Below are positions 35,517-49,600 of a stretch of 64,000 nt of DNA, piece by piece (position 1 is the stretch's first letter; every line of letters starts with the position of its first letter). The notes beneath the pieces are model-generated. The model ran no database searches, was not told the DNA's origin, and worked only from the letters and a program-made list of their open reading frames with translations. A program made the translations under genes and the position numbers. This DNA comes from Strigops habroptila (taxonomy: Eukaryota; Chordata; Aves; Psittaciformes; Psittacidae), in NCBI RefSeq assembly GCF_004027225.2, contig NC_044282.2:60133225-60197224 (forward strand), in the 5' to 3' direction.

Positions 35517-35713
35517 TGGGGAGGGTGGTGAGGCCCTGGCACAGGTTGCCCAGAGCAGCTGTGGCTGCCCCATCCCTGGCAGTGTTCAAGGCCAGGTTGG
35601 ATGGGGCTTGGAGGAACCTGGTCTAGTGGAAGGTGTCCCCGCCCATGGCAGGGGGTTGGAACTGGATGAGCTTTAAGGTCCCTTCCAACCCAAGCCATTC
35701 TAGAATTCTATGA
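35517..35713 (+). mobile_element. CR1 LINE 3' fragment
   Basis: Forward copy from GAGGGTGGTGAGGCCCTGGC to the tail CATTCTAGAATTCTATGATG. About 195 bp, 5'-truncated, young-looking. Confidence 0.92.
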
Positions 35714-38700
35714 TGACACACTGGTCTTTAACAGGTGGCTGAACAGTAGCACAGTGTGCTCTGCCACATAATGAAGTTACTCCACACAATGAAGTGTGGA
35801 GACCATCTTATTGTGTCATTCTGCAAAGGACAATTTGGGAATAGAGACCACAGAGAGCTGAAACCACAAGCCAGTGTATTTCTGGCTCCTAAAGCCCTTT
35901 CCTCGTTGAGTTCCCAATCCAACCACTCCCTCCCAAAGGAGCTGCTCTGGGCACCGTGGATGGAGACGAAATGCTGCAGGAGCAACCCAAGCTGCTGGGT
36001 CTGCCAGCAGGAAGGTAACTTGGCTCAGGTACAACCAAGAGGAAAGCCAGATCCGTCTTCCAGGAGGAGGCAGGTGTGATCACTTTTCCAGGCAGGAACC
36101 AGCACTAGCCGAATATCAAAAGCAATGCTAGAGACATGTCTTTTAGCAGCTCTCTGCAGCTTTTCAGCTCCGACTCCCATGGGCTGTGCCAGCTGTAGTG
36201 TCAGTAACCAAGGTGAGACATGCACCATGGTCAGGGTCCAGCCAGCTGGAGAGGAAGAAGGCTTGGGGAAGGCTGCCATCTTTTGGATAACTGCAAAATA
36301 ACGGCGCCTGCTTTGGAAATGCTGCTCTCGGACCCCGCAGACGTCAGCCCAAGCCTTTTTCTTTGGGAAAGAGGTGCATCCACATGCAGCTGAAGTTATT
36401 CCTGCTCTGTTCTTGCCTCCCACAGACCAACCCAGCTCTTTATTTAGGGCAAACTAGGATCAGATCGAGAATTGATCTGGCAGATTTTCTGTCTGGCCTT
36501 TGTGCCCTTCAGAAGCAGCCGCATCTGCGAGGATAGAGCTACGCATCTGGAGAGCAATACTCAAGCCACCTTCTGCCTGGCTGGCTCAGGTCCTGGAGGC
36601 AACACTGAGGATGCCGGTGGGAGAGGTGCAACTAGGCTTGGTACGTTAGTTTTGGGGGTCCCTCTGCCTGTCTCTGCTGCCGTAGGTGATTTCAGGGGCT
36701 CCTTTTACCTGTTCACAGAAACCTTTCTGGCATTGGCAACTGTATACCTGCTCTCTCAGCCACTGAGGTGTAAGCTCTGACACTGGCCATCTTGGTCCTA
36801 CACTCCTCTGATAAGCTGTCCCCTGGGTCCCCTCCACTTCTCTCTCTTACAGCCTCAGCTGCCCCATGGCCTTAAATACACCAGAGCACCTGCCTGCCTG
36901 GTGGCTCACTTTTCTGCAGATTAAACATTTGTCTAATGGCCATAAGCTGCTTAAATATGTCTTGGGCAAAGCCCCTCTGTGAGCACCCTGAGAACAAATG
37001 GTTCCCTGCTGGGACCACTGCTATGCCCCCACACTAAAGCATTTCTTAGGGATGCATCGTTTTCTTTCCGTTTTGTGCATCCAGCCTCCTCATTTCCCCT
37101 CCATGGGCATGGAGGAGTGAAGAATTTACTCCGTCATAGACAAAGGGAGATGACCTGTTTTATGTGGCCTAAGACAATCTGCAAGCCTGCATCGCTCTTC
37201 CACCCTGTCCCATCTCTCCGAGATATGCCAATGCAAGCCTCTTTCCCCGACCCCATACGGTCTTCATCTGGCAAGCCAATACCACAGTCTTTAGGATCTG
37301 TGGATGCATGAGTGTACAGCGCTTTTTAATTAGCCTGAAAAAAGCCAAATAAAAGCAGAGCTAAAATATCCATTGCTTCCAGGATTTCCCACTACCACAA
37401 GCCCGGCAGCTCTACAACTCATTGCGTGGCCTCCCCTGACATCTCTGACCAAGCTGAAACTTTAGCCAAGCCACCCCCAAAAGCATCAAATGCAAATAAA
37501 GTGAGAGTGTCCCAAAGCCAGGTCAGCAGCTTTTTTGACAGTGTGTGGCATAGGGGAAACTTTTTATCTTGATGACTTTAACCTGTTGCTCAATTTTTGC
37601 CTCCAGAGCATGTGTGATACAGACCACTCCCCTCTGCTGCATCCCTACTTTGTTATCTATATTTAAAGCAAATACTGCCTCTAAAATCTAAACAATAATG
37701 CATCTTACCATGCTCTGAATATCTAGCAAATAAATAATAGAAAAGACCCAATACAGAACTGAAAGCACTACAAACAAGGCAAGGAATTCCGACAAACATT
37801 CCGTGCCCTAAAATCAAGGGGATTCATCCAGGGCTTATGCTATGAAGGGGCGACAATGGGATGCATACATCATGTAATGCTAAGCTGGGGCTCCTAAGCC
37901 GTGGCTCCTTGAGAATTAGAGAAGGAAAGCATGTGGGGGAGGTGGCTGGAACAGAGGAATGGGGAATGGCTTAGCGTCGCCAGGTTTTAGAGTATCATGG
38001 GAGTTGATGGCTGTGATCCCCTTTGGGAGAGAGTAGGGAGAGAGTCTGGTAGGAGGGAAGGACTCATGGGCTGCATGGAAGGGTGAAAAAAGAGTCAAGG
38101 TGATGCTATTGCCCAGAAATACATTCTGCTTTTCAGCTAGGACACGGGGTGCCCTCCTTGTGTAGGGAGTCCCAAGGCAGGTGGTCTACAGGCAGAAGGG
38201 TTGGAGTCCAGTTCTTCAGCTCCTGCCACTCTTGGTGCTGTAAGAGCAGGAAGAAGCTCAGTGGCATAAGGGAGATGCAGAGGAGGGAAGGGAAGCAGGA
38301 TGGCCAGCAAGGGCAGGGACAGATGTGGGCAGGAAGGGTTCCAGGTGCAGAACATGACCAGAGACCAGAAAGGGGAAGGTTGCATTAACCAAGACTTGGC
38401 ACAGGGAAGGGTTGGATAGGTGCTGGACCTGTGGCTTGAAGAAGGGAAAAAATGGAGGGAGGAATGGTGGCAGGGAATGAAGGCGATTCATCCACTGCCT
38501 GTATGACCAAGAGGATTTAAAGATGGCCCTGGAGGACTGGTCTGGTCTGGTGTTTCTCTGGAAGAGTTGAATGCTCAGAGTCAGTAGTGGCGGGTAATGA
38601 CCTCTCAGTGGTGGGACTCCCAGGCCCATTTGGACAGACCTGTGCACAGCTGTGTTGCAGGCATTACTGGTGTTTCCAGTTAGCTTTTGTGATATCCACA

Positions 38701-40339
38701 CACCTTGTGGCATCTTCCAGCCCAAAACACAGCCAAACAGCCCTTCCATCATCACTGGAAAGGCTCTTATAACGCTGGCCTTGAGCTTGACTTGGACTGC
38801 CCGCCACTGAGTTCACCAGTGAGACGTTCGTGTCCAGCTATACCCTTGGAGGGTGGATTCAGGCCTCCAGTCCCTGACTTGGAGATGAATCTCCCTTTGG
38901 AGGCATTTGTTGACTACAGAGGGAATGCAGGATGGTGAGGTCTAGAGGAGGTGCTTTCATACTTGTGGACCCCGCTGTGCAAGCCATCCTGGGGGACAAC
39001 AGCCTCAGCTATGCCAATATCTCATAGCAAAGGGTGGTGAAAGGGCTAAATGTCAGGGATATCTGCTTTTGTCTCTGCTCCCCTTGGACCAGACCAACCT
39101 CTGTTTGGTCTCTTTGACCCAGGTTTGTTCTTGCCCACAGGCATAGCTGCCTCTTTAGAGGTGACTCATCTAGAAAGATGGACAGGACCAAGCAGGCTGT
39201 AGGGCAGCAATCCAGGGAGCAGTGTGGTGGTGTCAAAGGTGTACGCTGTTTTTGTCTTATTTCTAGACTCTCGTGCAGGTCTGGTCTGTGAGGAATGATC
39301 CCTGGTCTATTCTAACTCCTGGGCTTCCCAAGGTTGTTTGGGTCAGTGCATATTCATCTGGGATGAAACTGTCAGTTTAGTATGGGTGACTATCTGCACC
39401 CCAAATTGTTTAATTCACAGGTAAAGACATAGCCCCAGGGAGTTTAGCTTCAAGTATGGTAGAGTAGGATGGTGGCAATGTGGCCATTGTGACCAGGACA
39501 AGAACGAACCAGAAGGACTGTATAGCAAAGACCTTCAGCAACAGTTTCAGTTCATAAAATATGAAGCAAAATTGTAACCCATGCAAAAAAAAGCCTCCTT
39601 TCCACTGTAAAAGTGGAAACACTGCAACTGAATAATTACTCCAGCCCTGGCTATCCAGTCAGAAAGCATCAGGCATTTGTGAGCAGTGCTGAACGAGGGA
39701 CCGACAGGGCTGGCTGGCATTTCATTCCAGCTTCCTTTCACTTGAGCAATCCGCTCTTGAGGCTCTTGCTTTAGTCACTTTTACGGCTCCTTGCATTCAA
39801 GGCTGCAGCAGCATGTGCTTGAAGAGATGCTAAATGTTTTTTGAGGCATTGTTTTGCTTAAAACTAACATTTTTTCCCTCTCACTGAATAGCTGTTCCTC
39901 CTATTGCTTGTGCCACCTGGTATATTTTCCTTGAGAAATGTGATCTCTGGCCAAATTACACTCTGAATCACTGACACTTATTCCTATCTATAGATTTCCC
40001 CTGAAAGTTTAACTGGGTGCACTCATGATCTTCCCTCTTCTGCTGGGCCTCAGATTGTATCAGCCCTTGAAATGACCTTTCATCTTGCATTTGTATAATA
40101 GCCATGCTCTTTTCCCAAACATACCTGAGATCCTTATCCAGAGAAGTCAAGCGATATGTTGGACTTTTCATGGGTGATATTCAACTTTGCTCCAGGATGC
40201 TGGAAAAACCTGAAGAGCTTTCTATACGCAGCACAAGTACAATCTTGTTTGAGGAAAGAAAATGGTCCAAAAATCCAGAAATGTTTTGTAAAGACCAAAG
40301 AAGAGTTTGAGAATATTCAAATTCAAAAAGTGAACAACA
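35714..40339. other. Gene-free interval
   Basis: No gene recognised. Frames such as 38258-38755 minus are proline/serine-rich without domain or splice support. Confidence 0.35.
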
Positions 40340-40775
40340 GGCCTGAAACTCTTTTTCCATTTTACCCTACCATATATAATGTAAGTCACTGGATGTCACT
40401 CATTCAAGATAAAGTTCAATGGAGGTGCAGCAAATCAGACAGCCGCCTGCTGTATATAGCCAATTTATGGAATTAACTGCCAAGGAAGGTCACTGAGTCA
40501 AGTGCTGTGACTGGGTAATTGCATGACCATGAACATTTGTAGCTCTGTATGAGAAGATCCTGCAATAAAGGTAATCAAATCTCATGCTTCACCACATAAG
40601 TGGATCTTCTGCAACAGCCAGGAAAGGCATTTTCTACCCGCGCACCCAGAAGTGTGCAGTTGGTTTGGTACGCTGTGGAGGTAACCTCTGAAGCCTCAGG
40701 TTTTGGCTATTGCTGGAGGCAGGAAGCAGGATTTGACGAGCCGGTGGTCTAACTGGGTATGGCAATTCCTACGCA
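40340..40775 (+). mobile_element. Ancient amniote retroposon relic (CR1/L3-type tail)
   Basis: Contains TTATGGAATTAACTGCCAAG, then GGCAGGAAGCAGGATTTGAC, then TAACTGGGTATGGCAATTCC. The order and wording resemble a widespread old sauropsid retroposon tail ending 'ggtctgacccagtatggcagttcc'. Family assigned from memory. Confidence 0.45.
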
Positions 40776-41435
40776 AGAGCTGAGGAGATCACGGAAGGGG
40801 AAGTGTGTGATTAATGTGCTATAGTGAGCTGTTCTGCTGCCACATTTGGAACTATATGCAGTTCAGGAGATAGCCTGTAGATTGTAGTCTGAAACTTCAA
40901 GAAAGGACCAGAGGGCACTTATGCAATGGAGTCTGAAATATCCTCAGAGACTGCAGGTGGCACTTTGCCCAGCTCCAGAATAAGGACTGATGAAGCCCTC
41001 AGTCCTCGACGAACACTTAAACACTGAATCTACTTCCCATGACAAGCCATTGCTGTTCACGTTAACGAAAAGACCAGCCATGGTGCTACCACTACTGCAA
41101 ATGAGAGAAGAAACATAACACCCTGATGAGTATCATGATGGGAGTGAAAGATTGTGGGCTACAGGCATTTATGCAGATAAAACTTGGAAATCTGAATCTG
41201 TGCAGGCCTATCCCAAATCAAAGTTCCAGCACATGCAAGAGACAAAAAAAGCAATGTGTCAATAAGACAACTCTTTCCATTGCAACATGAACAAGCCACT
41301 GCAGAGCAGGCATATTTGAAGGTAAGAAGATGGTACAGAAAAGTAGCATCTTGAACAAAATGGTGTCATCCAGTGGCATGAACACTGGTCAGGCAAAAAT
41401 GCCCACTGTGTCTGGTAGAGGGGATTCTGAACCAG
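40776..41435. other. Gene-free interval
   Basis: Nothing recognised. Confidence 0.3.
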
Positions 41436-41437
41436 AA

Positions 41438-41816
41438 CCATAGAATCATAGAATCATAGAATTGTTTGGGTCAGAAGGGACCTTAAAGCTCATCCAGTTC
41501 CAACCCCCTGCCATGGGCAGGGACACCTTCCACTAGAGCAGGTTGCTCCAAGCCCCATCCAACCTGGCCTTGAGAACTGCCAGGGATGGGGCAGCCACAG
41601 CTTCTCTGGGCACCCTGCGCCAGGGCCTCACCACCCTCACAGGGAACAACTTCTTCCTCAGATCTCATCTAAATCTCCCCTCTGTCAGTTTAAAGCCATT
41701 CCCCCTTGTCCTGTCCCTACCTGCCCTTGTCAAAAGCCCCTCTCCAGCTTTCTTGTCAGCCCCTTTAGGCACTGGAGCTGCTCTAAGGTCTCCCCAGAGC
41801 CTTCTTTTCTCCAGGT
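41438..41816 (-). mobile_element. CR1 LINE 3' fragment with triple tail repeat
   Basis: The reversed tail has three tandem 'CATAGAAT' units, then the standard CR1 3' block as far as CTTCTTTTCTCCAGG. The element stops where a short inverted copy of its own sequence begins (see the next entry). Confidence 0.93.
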
Positions 41817-41862
41817 TGTTCAGTATTAGGAAGAGAAGGCTCTGGGGAGACCTTAGAGCAGC
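41777..41862. repeat. 28-bp perfect inverted repeat at CR1 edge
   Basis: 41777-41804 and 41835-41862 are perfect reverse complements separated by 30 bp. The right arm repeats the internal CR1 segment GAAGGCTCTGGGGAGACC in opposite orientation, so the element folds back on itself at its 5' truncation point. Confidence 0.95.
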
Positions 41863-41869
41863 CTTCCAG

Positions 41870-44446
41870 TTGTCTTCAACCCTAAACATCCAAGTTGTGG
41901 TGTCTTTGATTACAGAACCCAAGCTCTGCATCATGAGGCTGTGAAAGCCTGTAACTCCTGTGGGTCAGCACAGACTGGAGCAGAAATGGATGTTTCCCAG
42001 CAAGCAGAAAGCTGTGAAATATTCTATTGAAAACCAGCACCAGGAAACTGTTCCCATCTGATACACAGTAATTTTGCACAGTGGTGAAGGTTTTCACACA
42101 TAGCGATAAAGAGTGATTTTGGAAGGCAAATAGCTGAAAGAGCAGAAGCACCTGAAAATGAAGGTATCACCTCCAGGCATGATTGCAGCTCCTTGACGTA
42201 GTGAGCCAACAGAAGCCAGGCACAGGATTTCCCACTGGGGTCCCAGCCGCCAGACTGTTACACTGCCTTCACACTGTCAAATGCACTCGGATTTGCAATT
42301 CACTGAGCACTGGGTTAAAGTACACATGGCTTTAAAGAAAACAAGCTTTGCTGCAGTGCTGGCAGTCAGCTGTGATATTCATCGATCATTTCTGTTCATA
42401 GAGCCCACGCAGCCTACTCAGCCCCAGCATCCTTCACTGGTGCAAGTTTTCTGTTGACATGGCCAGGCTCTTCTGAAGGAAAAAACAAGATAGGGCCTGG
42501 TAAATGGCTGGGAAGCCACAGACTATACAATAACGTTTTCTGAATGGTGGACAACAAGTTGAACTTAATCAAAGAGGCATTAAATGGATCCATCTTGTTC
42601 CAGAGAGAGTGAAGGGAAGATCTGGAGATCATCAGGCCTCAAGACTCTCCCACTGGTGTTTACTTAGTTTCAACTGATCTATCTGTACCTGTTGCCGTGA
42701 AGAAGCTGCAAGCACCTACACCAAGATCTCTGCTTATTTAAAGCCTTGCCACTGCAGAGCTCTGCGCTCTTCACGCTCTTTTTCAGAGGCCAGCCTTCAG
42801 CAGTGTTGGGCTGGGTAGGAGAGGAGGAGAGGACTCATCCCTATTTTCCAGCAGTGATGTCCCTGAAGGAGTTTGTAGCAACACTCACCTGATGAGACCG
42901 AAGCTGTTGTTCACATGCTTTGGATGGCAAAGTCAGAGATGAATACAGCCCCATCTGTCAGGAAAAATCCAAAGAGTGGGGGCACTGAGGCCAACACACA
43001 GAAGGCTGAATAAACAACAGGGATGGAAAATACACGTGGTCCAGCACTGAAAGCACTGAGATCTCTCCTTAAGTTGAATGTATATATGGCTTTCACCCTC
43101 AGGTGAGGCCTAACTACCAAGTCAGCTTTTACCATAACCTCTATTAATCAGTTCAAGATCAACTTGAAGGCTCAGGAGGAACCTCTGAGGTCCTTCCACC
43201 CATATGTGCTCCTTCAAAGACAGTGTTCACTTGCGTCTCCTTCAACAAATGTGATGTCTTCTTGCACTGCACTTCTCTGTACCTAGATGGTTGTCCTTTG
43301 CAGTGGGAAAGGCAAGGTCCTGTTTCAGCAAAGTGTTACACCCAGAATTACTCTGAAGCCTGACTGTGCTCCTTGAAGCAAGTGGCACTGAAAGCTAGTG
43401 TTTAAATATTCTGCCACACAGACATGTCTCAGGCATGTGCTCAAATAGGGATAAGGATTTAAATGCTTTGTTTAATCAAGACCTGATAAAAGAGCTGTCA
43501 GCAAAGAGGTGGAACCAGTGGTGTGTGTTACGTACTGAAAACACACGCGAGCATTGCGGTGGTACTACATTCCCTGTGAGAAACGTGGGGCAAGGAACAG
43601 TGTGTGTGTGTGCTAGTCCTTGGTGTGCCACAACACTACCATGGCTCCTGAAAACCAGAGTTTGCTGCCTCACATCCAGCTGCCATGTTCACCAAATCCT
43701 CCTGGCAGCCGGGAGCTGCGGCACACCACGCAGAGAGCAACTTGCTCGCACAAGTGGAACCGGCAGCTGCTCTCTTGAATGTTAATTAATTAATAGCTAG
43801 CACAACAGACGTGCTGCATTTTCACAGCACCTCGTGAAGCAGTAAGCAGCAGTTACTTGGAAGCACGATGAATGCCATTCCTCGTGAAGAAGGTGTTTTC
43901 TGTAATGCAGAGATTTCTTGGTGGGATTTTCTGACCTGTCTTATGCAGGATCAGGAGGACTACTCCTGAATTAAGGTCCATGAATTAAGTCACTATGTCT
44001 CAGAGGAACAGGGATTCTTTCCTCCCTTCCAGGTGAAATACTAGAGGAGCTGAGACTGATGAGTCAAGGTTGCAGAATCTCTGCTGGAACTAGAAGGACA
44101 ATCAAGAACTTTCTGGGTAAAGGTAAGTCTCATCCAACAGGTCCAGTTTTGCAGTCCTTACCTGGACGGTTGCCCCATTGGATTAATTGCAAGTACAGTG
44201 ATCTGTAAGATGTAGATCAAGAGTTATTGTTTGCTGCTGTTTCAGCTTCTTCTTCCCTTTTTCTTTTTTTATTCTGCCCTAAAAATGCCAGAGCTTGTTA
44301 TCCTCTCAGAGATTCAACCTGAGCATTTGTGCTGCGAACTCCCCCGTGCCCCTTTTTATCAACCTAACGAGAATATAACTGAGTTCCTCACGCTTCTCTT
44401 TAAGGAATCCTATCCTCCAGCTCGACTTCCCCAGGTTCCCCTTTGA
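41870..44446. other. Gene-free interval
   Basis: No gene recognised. A short TG run lies at 43600-43612. Confidence 0.35.
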
Positions 44447-45165
44447 TTCATAGAATGGTTTGGGTTGGAAGCAACCTTAAAGCTCATCCAGCTCCAACCC
44501 CCTGCCAGGGGCAGGGACACCTTCCGCTAGAGCAGGTTGCTCCAAGCCCCGTCCAACCTGGCCTTGAACACTGCCAGGGATGGGGCAGCCACAGCTTCTC
44601 TGGACACCCTGTGCCAGGGCCTCAGCACCCTCACAGGGAAGAACTTCTGCATAAGATCTCATCGCAATCTCCCTTCTGTCAGTTTAAAGCCATTCCCCTG
44701 TGTCCTGTCCCTACAGGCCCTTGTCCAAAGCCCCTCTCCAGCTTTTTTGTCAGCCCCTTTAGGCACTGGAAGCTGCTCTAAGGTCTCCCTGGAGCCTTCT
44801 CTTCTCCAGGCTGAACAAACCCAGCTCTCTCAGCCTGTCTCTATAGCAGAGGTGCTCCAGCCCTTGGAGCATCTTCGTGGCCTCCTCTGGACTTGCTCCA
44901 ACACCTTCATGTCCTTCTTATGTTGGGGCCCCAGAGCTTCAAGTCCTTCTCCTCTGGGCTGCTCTCAGCCTATTCTGTTCCCAGCCTGTATTTGTGCTTG
45001 GGATTGCCCTGACCCAGTGCAGGACCTTGCACTTGGCCTTGTTGAACTCCATGGGGTTTGCACTGTCTCACCTCTCCAGCCTGCCCAGGTCCCTCTGAAT
45101 GGCATTCTTTCTCTTCAGTGTTTTGACTGCACCTCACAATTCGGTGTCATCAGCAAACCTGCTAC
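44447..45165 (-). mobile_element. CR1 LINE, longest 3' copy in the window
   Basis: Reversed tail (TTCATAGAATGGTTTGGGTT) through the complete 3' block and on to 'AATTCGGTGTCATCAGCAAA', about 720 bp. Low divergence from the other young copies. Confidence 0.93.
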
Positions 45166-46524
45166 ACTGACCATCATCTGAGCAGAGTAGGAGGTAGATT
45201 TCTTGTCTACTGTCTGGGTTTCCTATGGGAGAAAGGAGCACTTTGTGACACTGGTCCAAAGACCAAGGACACCATTCACAGCTCTCAGACTCTGCAACCC
45301 CAGAAGCAAGACTCAAAATGTCACCTTGTCAAAGCATCCAGAGGTGCTGGTGGACAGGTCTATCTCTGAACATGGCTTTTCTCACTCTGCCTAGCCTGGG
45401 TTGCTTCAGCCCTCTAAAAGTTAGATTTCTTGTGCAGTGCTCTGCACTCTCTCCACAGTCAGCAGGAAAAGGATGGGCATCTCCAGAGCATGGTTCAACT
45501 TGTCCCATAGTGCATGCCTAAAACAGATAGAGGAATTGTCTTTCAGATGTGCTGGCATCCTCTCCAAGTCCTGCAGAGAAACTCTGAAGGACCAGCTTGA
45601 GCAAGATGTCCAACTTTTAGATGGCTAAAACAAGGTGACCGTGTAAGAAAAGTAAGATCAGGGGAAGCACATATAACTCTTACCCTTACTAATTTCTGAC
45701 TTTCCAGTCATTTTCAGCTCAGGGGACTCCTTGACCCTGTTGCTATTTGCCTGCAACGAGTATTTCTTCCTAGTTCCCATTCTGGAAGAGACAGCAAACA
45801 GTTGGTCCCTATTCACAGTTCTCAAGTCCTCCAGGACTCTGCAGTCTCTGCAGAGCATGTCAGGAGTCCCACTGGAGAGGTTTGTCACTGTCCAGCCTCA
45901 GCAGCTGGGTGTCCCAAAGGTTCTCACGCTCCAGCAGTTGCTGTTTCCAAGCACTGACATGACCAGTGATCAACCAGTCGTCCCCAGTGATGACTGATCA
46001 GCTGACAAATGAAGTTTTTCCTGAAAAGAAATGTGCATCAATCCCAAGGTGAATCTGCTGGCTGTGCTGAGTCCCAGGCGAGCCCAAGATGGACAGTGAG
46101 GCTTGAGGATGGTGATTTATAAAAAAGCTTGAAGCACTGAAGCAGAAAAGAGCAAAGGGAATAAAGGAGGGGTTATGTCTTTCTGGTTTCTTGAGGAAAC
46201 AAGGCTTAGGAGATCACATCCCCGGAATGCCCTTCTAGATTTTCTGTGTCCCCATCATTCTTACGCCCTCCAACAACTCCTTCATCCCTTGGCCAGTTTC
46301 TACTAGAACCCAAGGCAAGAAGAGACATCCCATTAATATTTTCTCACAGTCAAGGCTACAGATGACAGGCATAGCTCCAAAGGAAGGGAATTCTTAAAAC
46401 TACTCCTTGTTAAAAGATGTTAGTTTCACTTTATTTGGATTTTTTTTTTCAATCAGTAATTCTGTTTGATTGAAAACAAGCAGCATCATGAATATACATA
46501 TATATACATTCTAGTCATCATAAT
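45166..46524. other. Gene-free interval
   Basis: Nothing recognised. 46440-46510 has a poly-T run and a short TA-rich microsatellite. Confidence 0.35.
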
Positions 46525-46660
46525 CAAGGCCAGGTTGGATGGGACTTTGAGCAACCTGGTCTAGTGGAAGGTGTCCCTGCCCATGGCAGGGTCTGGAACT
46601 AGATAGCTTTAAGATCCCTTCCAATACCAACCATCCTGTGACTGCAGGATTCTATGATAT
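46525..46660 (+). mobile_element. CR1 LINE 3' end fragment
   Basis: Forward copy, AATCAAGGCCAGGTTGGATG to GGATTCTATGATATAG; about 135 bp, slightly diverged tail. Confidence 0.9.
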
Positions 46661-49600
46661 AGCATTATTCCGCTTGTGGGTTCGGTGTAATTAACTTCAT
46701 GACATTCCCAGTGTATTTGCTGTGTGTTGGTTAATGGCCGTACCTAACAAACTGGGGAAGAGGATGCTGGAACAGGTTAAAGAAGGGATACATTCATATC
46801 TGAAAAAGCTATTTGAAAATTAGTTTCAATGGCTACTCAAGTGTTTGAGCAAAAACCTTACCCTATAAATTCCAGAGCTGAACATGGTGAAAATGAAATT
46901 GACTTTCAGCATGAAAGAAACATTACTGTAAACCCTACTGTGAACTCAAAGGCAGCAATAGCAGTTGTCTGTGTAGCATGCATTCTTGGAGGGCTTTCTA
47001 GACGTTAATTCATGTGTGTATCACGAACAACCCATGGAATAACTTTGTTGGCCCTTTCTAGGATTCTCTAGGCTTGGTCTTTTTGGCTTTACTGTGGATT
47101 TTGAGTAGAATTTTTTCTCCTAAGATCAGCAGAAGATGCTTCTCTCAAGGGCACAAAACAAAGTCCAGTTTGTTTCCTGCTGCAGAATTTAACTCACCAC
47201 TGGTACTTCAGAAACAGGTCTATAACAGCAGCTAACTCTGCTTGACAAAGGTAAATTTCTCCCACCAGTGCATCTCTGCTATGTGAGGGTGGCCTGACAA
47301 ATCCATTGACATGACATAATGAAAGATTTAGGAGTGGTTTGGGAGCATAATAAATGAATCCCCGGTTGAGTCGAGTATACGTTCCTTGGATCTATCAAGC
47401 AATCAAAATAAGCCCTTTGGATTACTTGAGACAAATGCCTGTCTGCACAACAAATCACTGCAGATTGCTTATGACAGCCAAATGAGACGTCCTTTCAGAA
47501 CATCACCCGCAACTCTCACACAGCTCTGGACCATATTATAAAGCAGGAGGTAAGAAATCTAAAAACCACGTCATCTCTTTTGGGTCATCTTTTGCCAGAC
47601 AAGGACAACTCACCTCATATGTGTGGGGGAATGCCTGCTCTTACAGGGCAGTTTGGTCAAACGTGTGCTACAAGGCATTAGAGCTTTTTCATTGTCTTTG
47701 ACATTCCAGGTTACTAGAGGATTATATCTACAGACCGTGGTAATCCCTGAATATTTAGAAAATACATGCACGACTCTGCAAACAGCAGACATCTGCCCCA
47801 TGGTGCTGCACATCTGCCATTCCTGTGGATTTTTGAACAATTTCCTTTGATGAGCAGGTTTATTTCAATGGAAATCTACCAATGAGAAAAGCTCCCATTC
47901 CCTCCATGGCTGTGTCAAGTCTGCAGTTTTATAGCTTAACATTTTTATCCAAGACAAAACACACAGTCAGTCTCTTTGGACATCACACAAACACGCATAA
48001 ATGCACGAAGACAAATAGGTTGAACACACACATGCACCCACATAGACACTCTGAAATCTGCTTTGCTAAAAGATCTGGCTCTGAAACAAATATATATTTT
48101 TTAAATTAACATTTTTAGAGACACTAACTGCATCTTGAGCGCAGAGAACACATTATTTTGTACGTGTTTTCAGTAGCACAATAACAACCCCTATTTTTAA
48201 CTATTGACTAATTACCAGTAGATCTTAATTACATGGTGTGTGGAGGCACTAATAAGTTTACAAATCTGCCAACAACACTAAACACATATGTCTTTTCAAG
48301 CATTCGCCTCCCTCTCTTTTTTAAAAAAAACCTTTCTCTTTTTCACCCCTCCAATTTGGCAGCAGAAGGTACTGGGAAAAGCTGTAATTGCAGCTGATTA
48401 GAAGGCGAGCATCTAAACATCTATCCTTGTGGAGAGAAGAATGGCACAGAGCACGAGGAGGACTCAAAAGAGAAGTCAGCAGAGCCTGGAGAACTTGTAT
48501 TTTCAGCGCGGTGAGAGAAGGGATGCCTTTGGAGTATTTCGTTTTTGTCTTCCATGCCAGCTTCGTGGGGCCATTGTCAGGTTTTATTTGTTAGCTCTGA
48601 TTAGGAAATAGTGGCATGGTGTGTTCCATTTTTTGCGAAGGGCCATAAATGAGTAACTTTCCAGGAGTTCCCCTTCTGTTCTGCTTTCCTGGGTTATAGC
48701 ACAGTGCAGCCAAATCCATCCCAGAATGATTTTTTGACCATTTTCTCTTTTTGTTGGAGGATTTTGACCAAGTTTTTGCACTCTCAGCTCCCCATAGATG
48801 TTTTATGCACCAGCTGGGCCCAGCGTAAAGACTGCAGAGTCTAGCACCAGTCAGGATTTAAGATCTTGAAAGCTGTTTTCCATGGCAGGTCGGGGATTTC
48901 TTTTTAACTAAATGTGAGATTGAAACCTCCCTTTTGTGTTCCCAAGAGTGAATACTCCCATGTTTTGCAAAAGGCACCCATGCACTTGTACATAGTCCTT
49001 CCATTTCTAATCACAAAGTTGGTCACTGTGGTCTATGTTGGCACACGAAGACACTCTTCCAGGAAAAGAACACTGGGAGGAGATGTATTTTTGGCACCAG
49101 GCACAGAGGATGTCCCAGAGCCATTGAAAAAACCTTCAAGTAAGTGTTTCCAAAGGGGCAACTCAAGTGCTGACAACTACTTACCACGCAGGACTGCACA
49201 TGTAGAAGTCTGATGGTGAAGGTTTCCATGTGCTCTTCCCAGCAGCTGAGTGTTTGACAGAAAAGATCATCATCCTCAGCCTACCCTTACCACAGGTTTC
49301 TGCACACTCTACAGCACATATTATAAGAGGTATTCACTTATGGGGGTTTTGACGTTGCTTTAGAAGCTGTAATAACATCAGAGAGCTATCAAAAGCAGGA
49401 ATTTATAGCAGAGTTGCTGTATGGGATGATTTCAGTATAAAAAATGTCAGTGATTTAACAAGAACCAAAATTAATCTTCTATTTCCAAGTGAAAGTAAAA
49501 CCAAAGAATGAAGAACGTGCATATTCTCGGGAAAAACTCTGGGGACACTTGCAGTCTGAGTCCACATTGGTGTTGATCTCCTGAAGAATTTGCCATGGAA

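Noticed and set aside
44537-45181. 214-residue plus frame
   Set aside because: Entirely antisense CR1 3' sequence.
48000-48060. ACACA/CACAC-rich stretch as a microsatellite
   Set aside because: Motifs are scattered rather than tandem; no clear unit.
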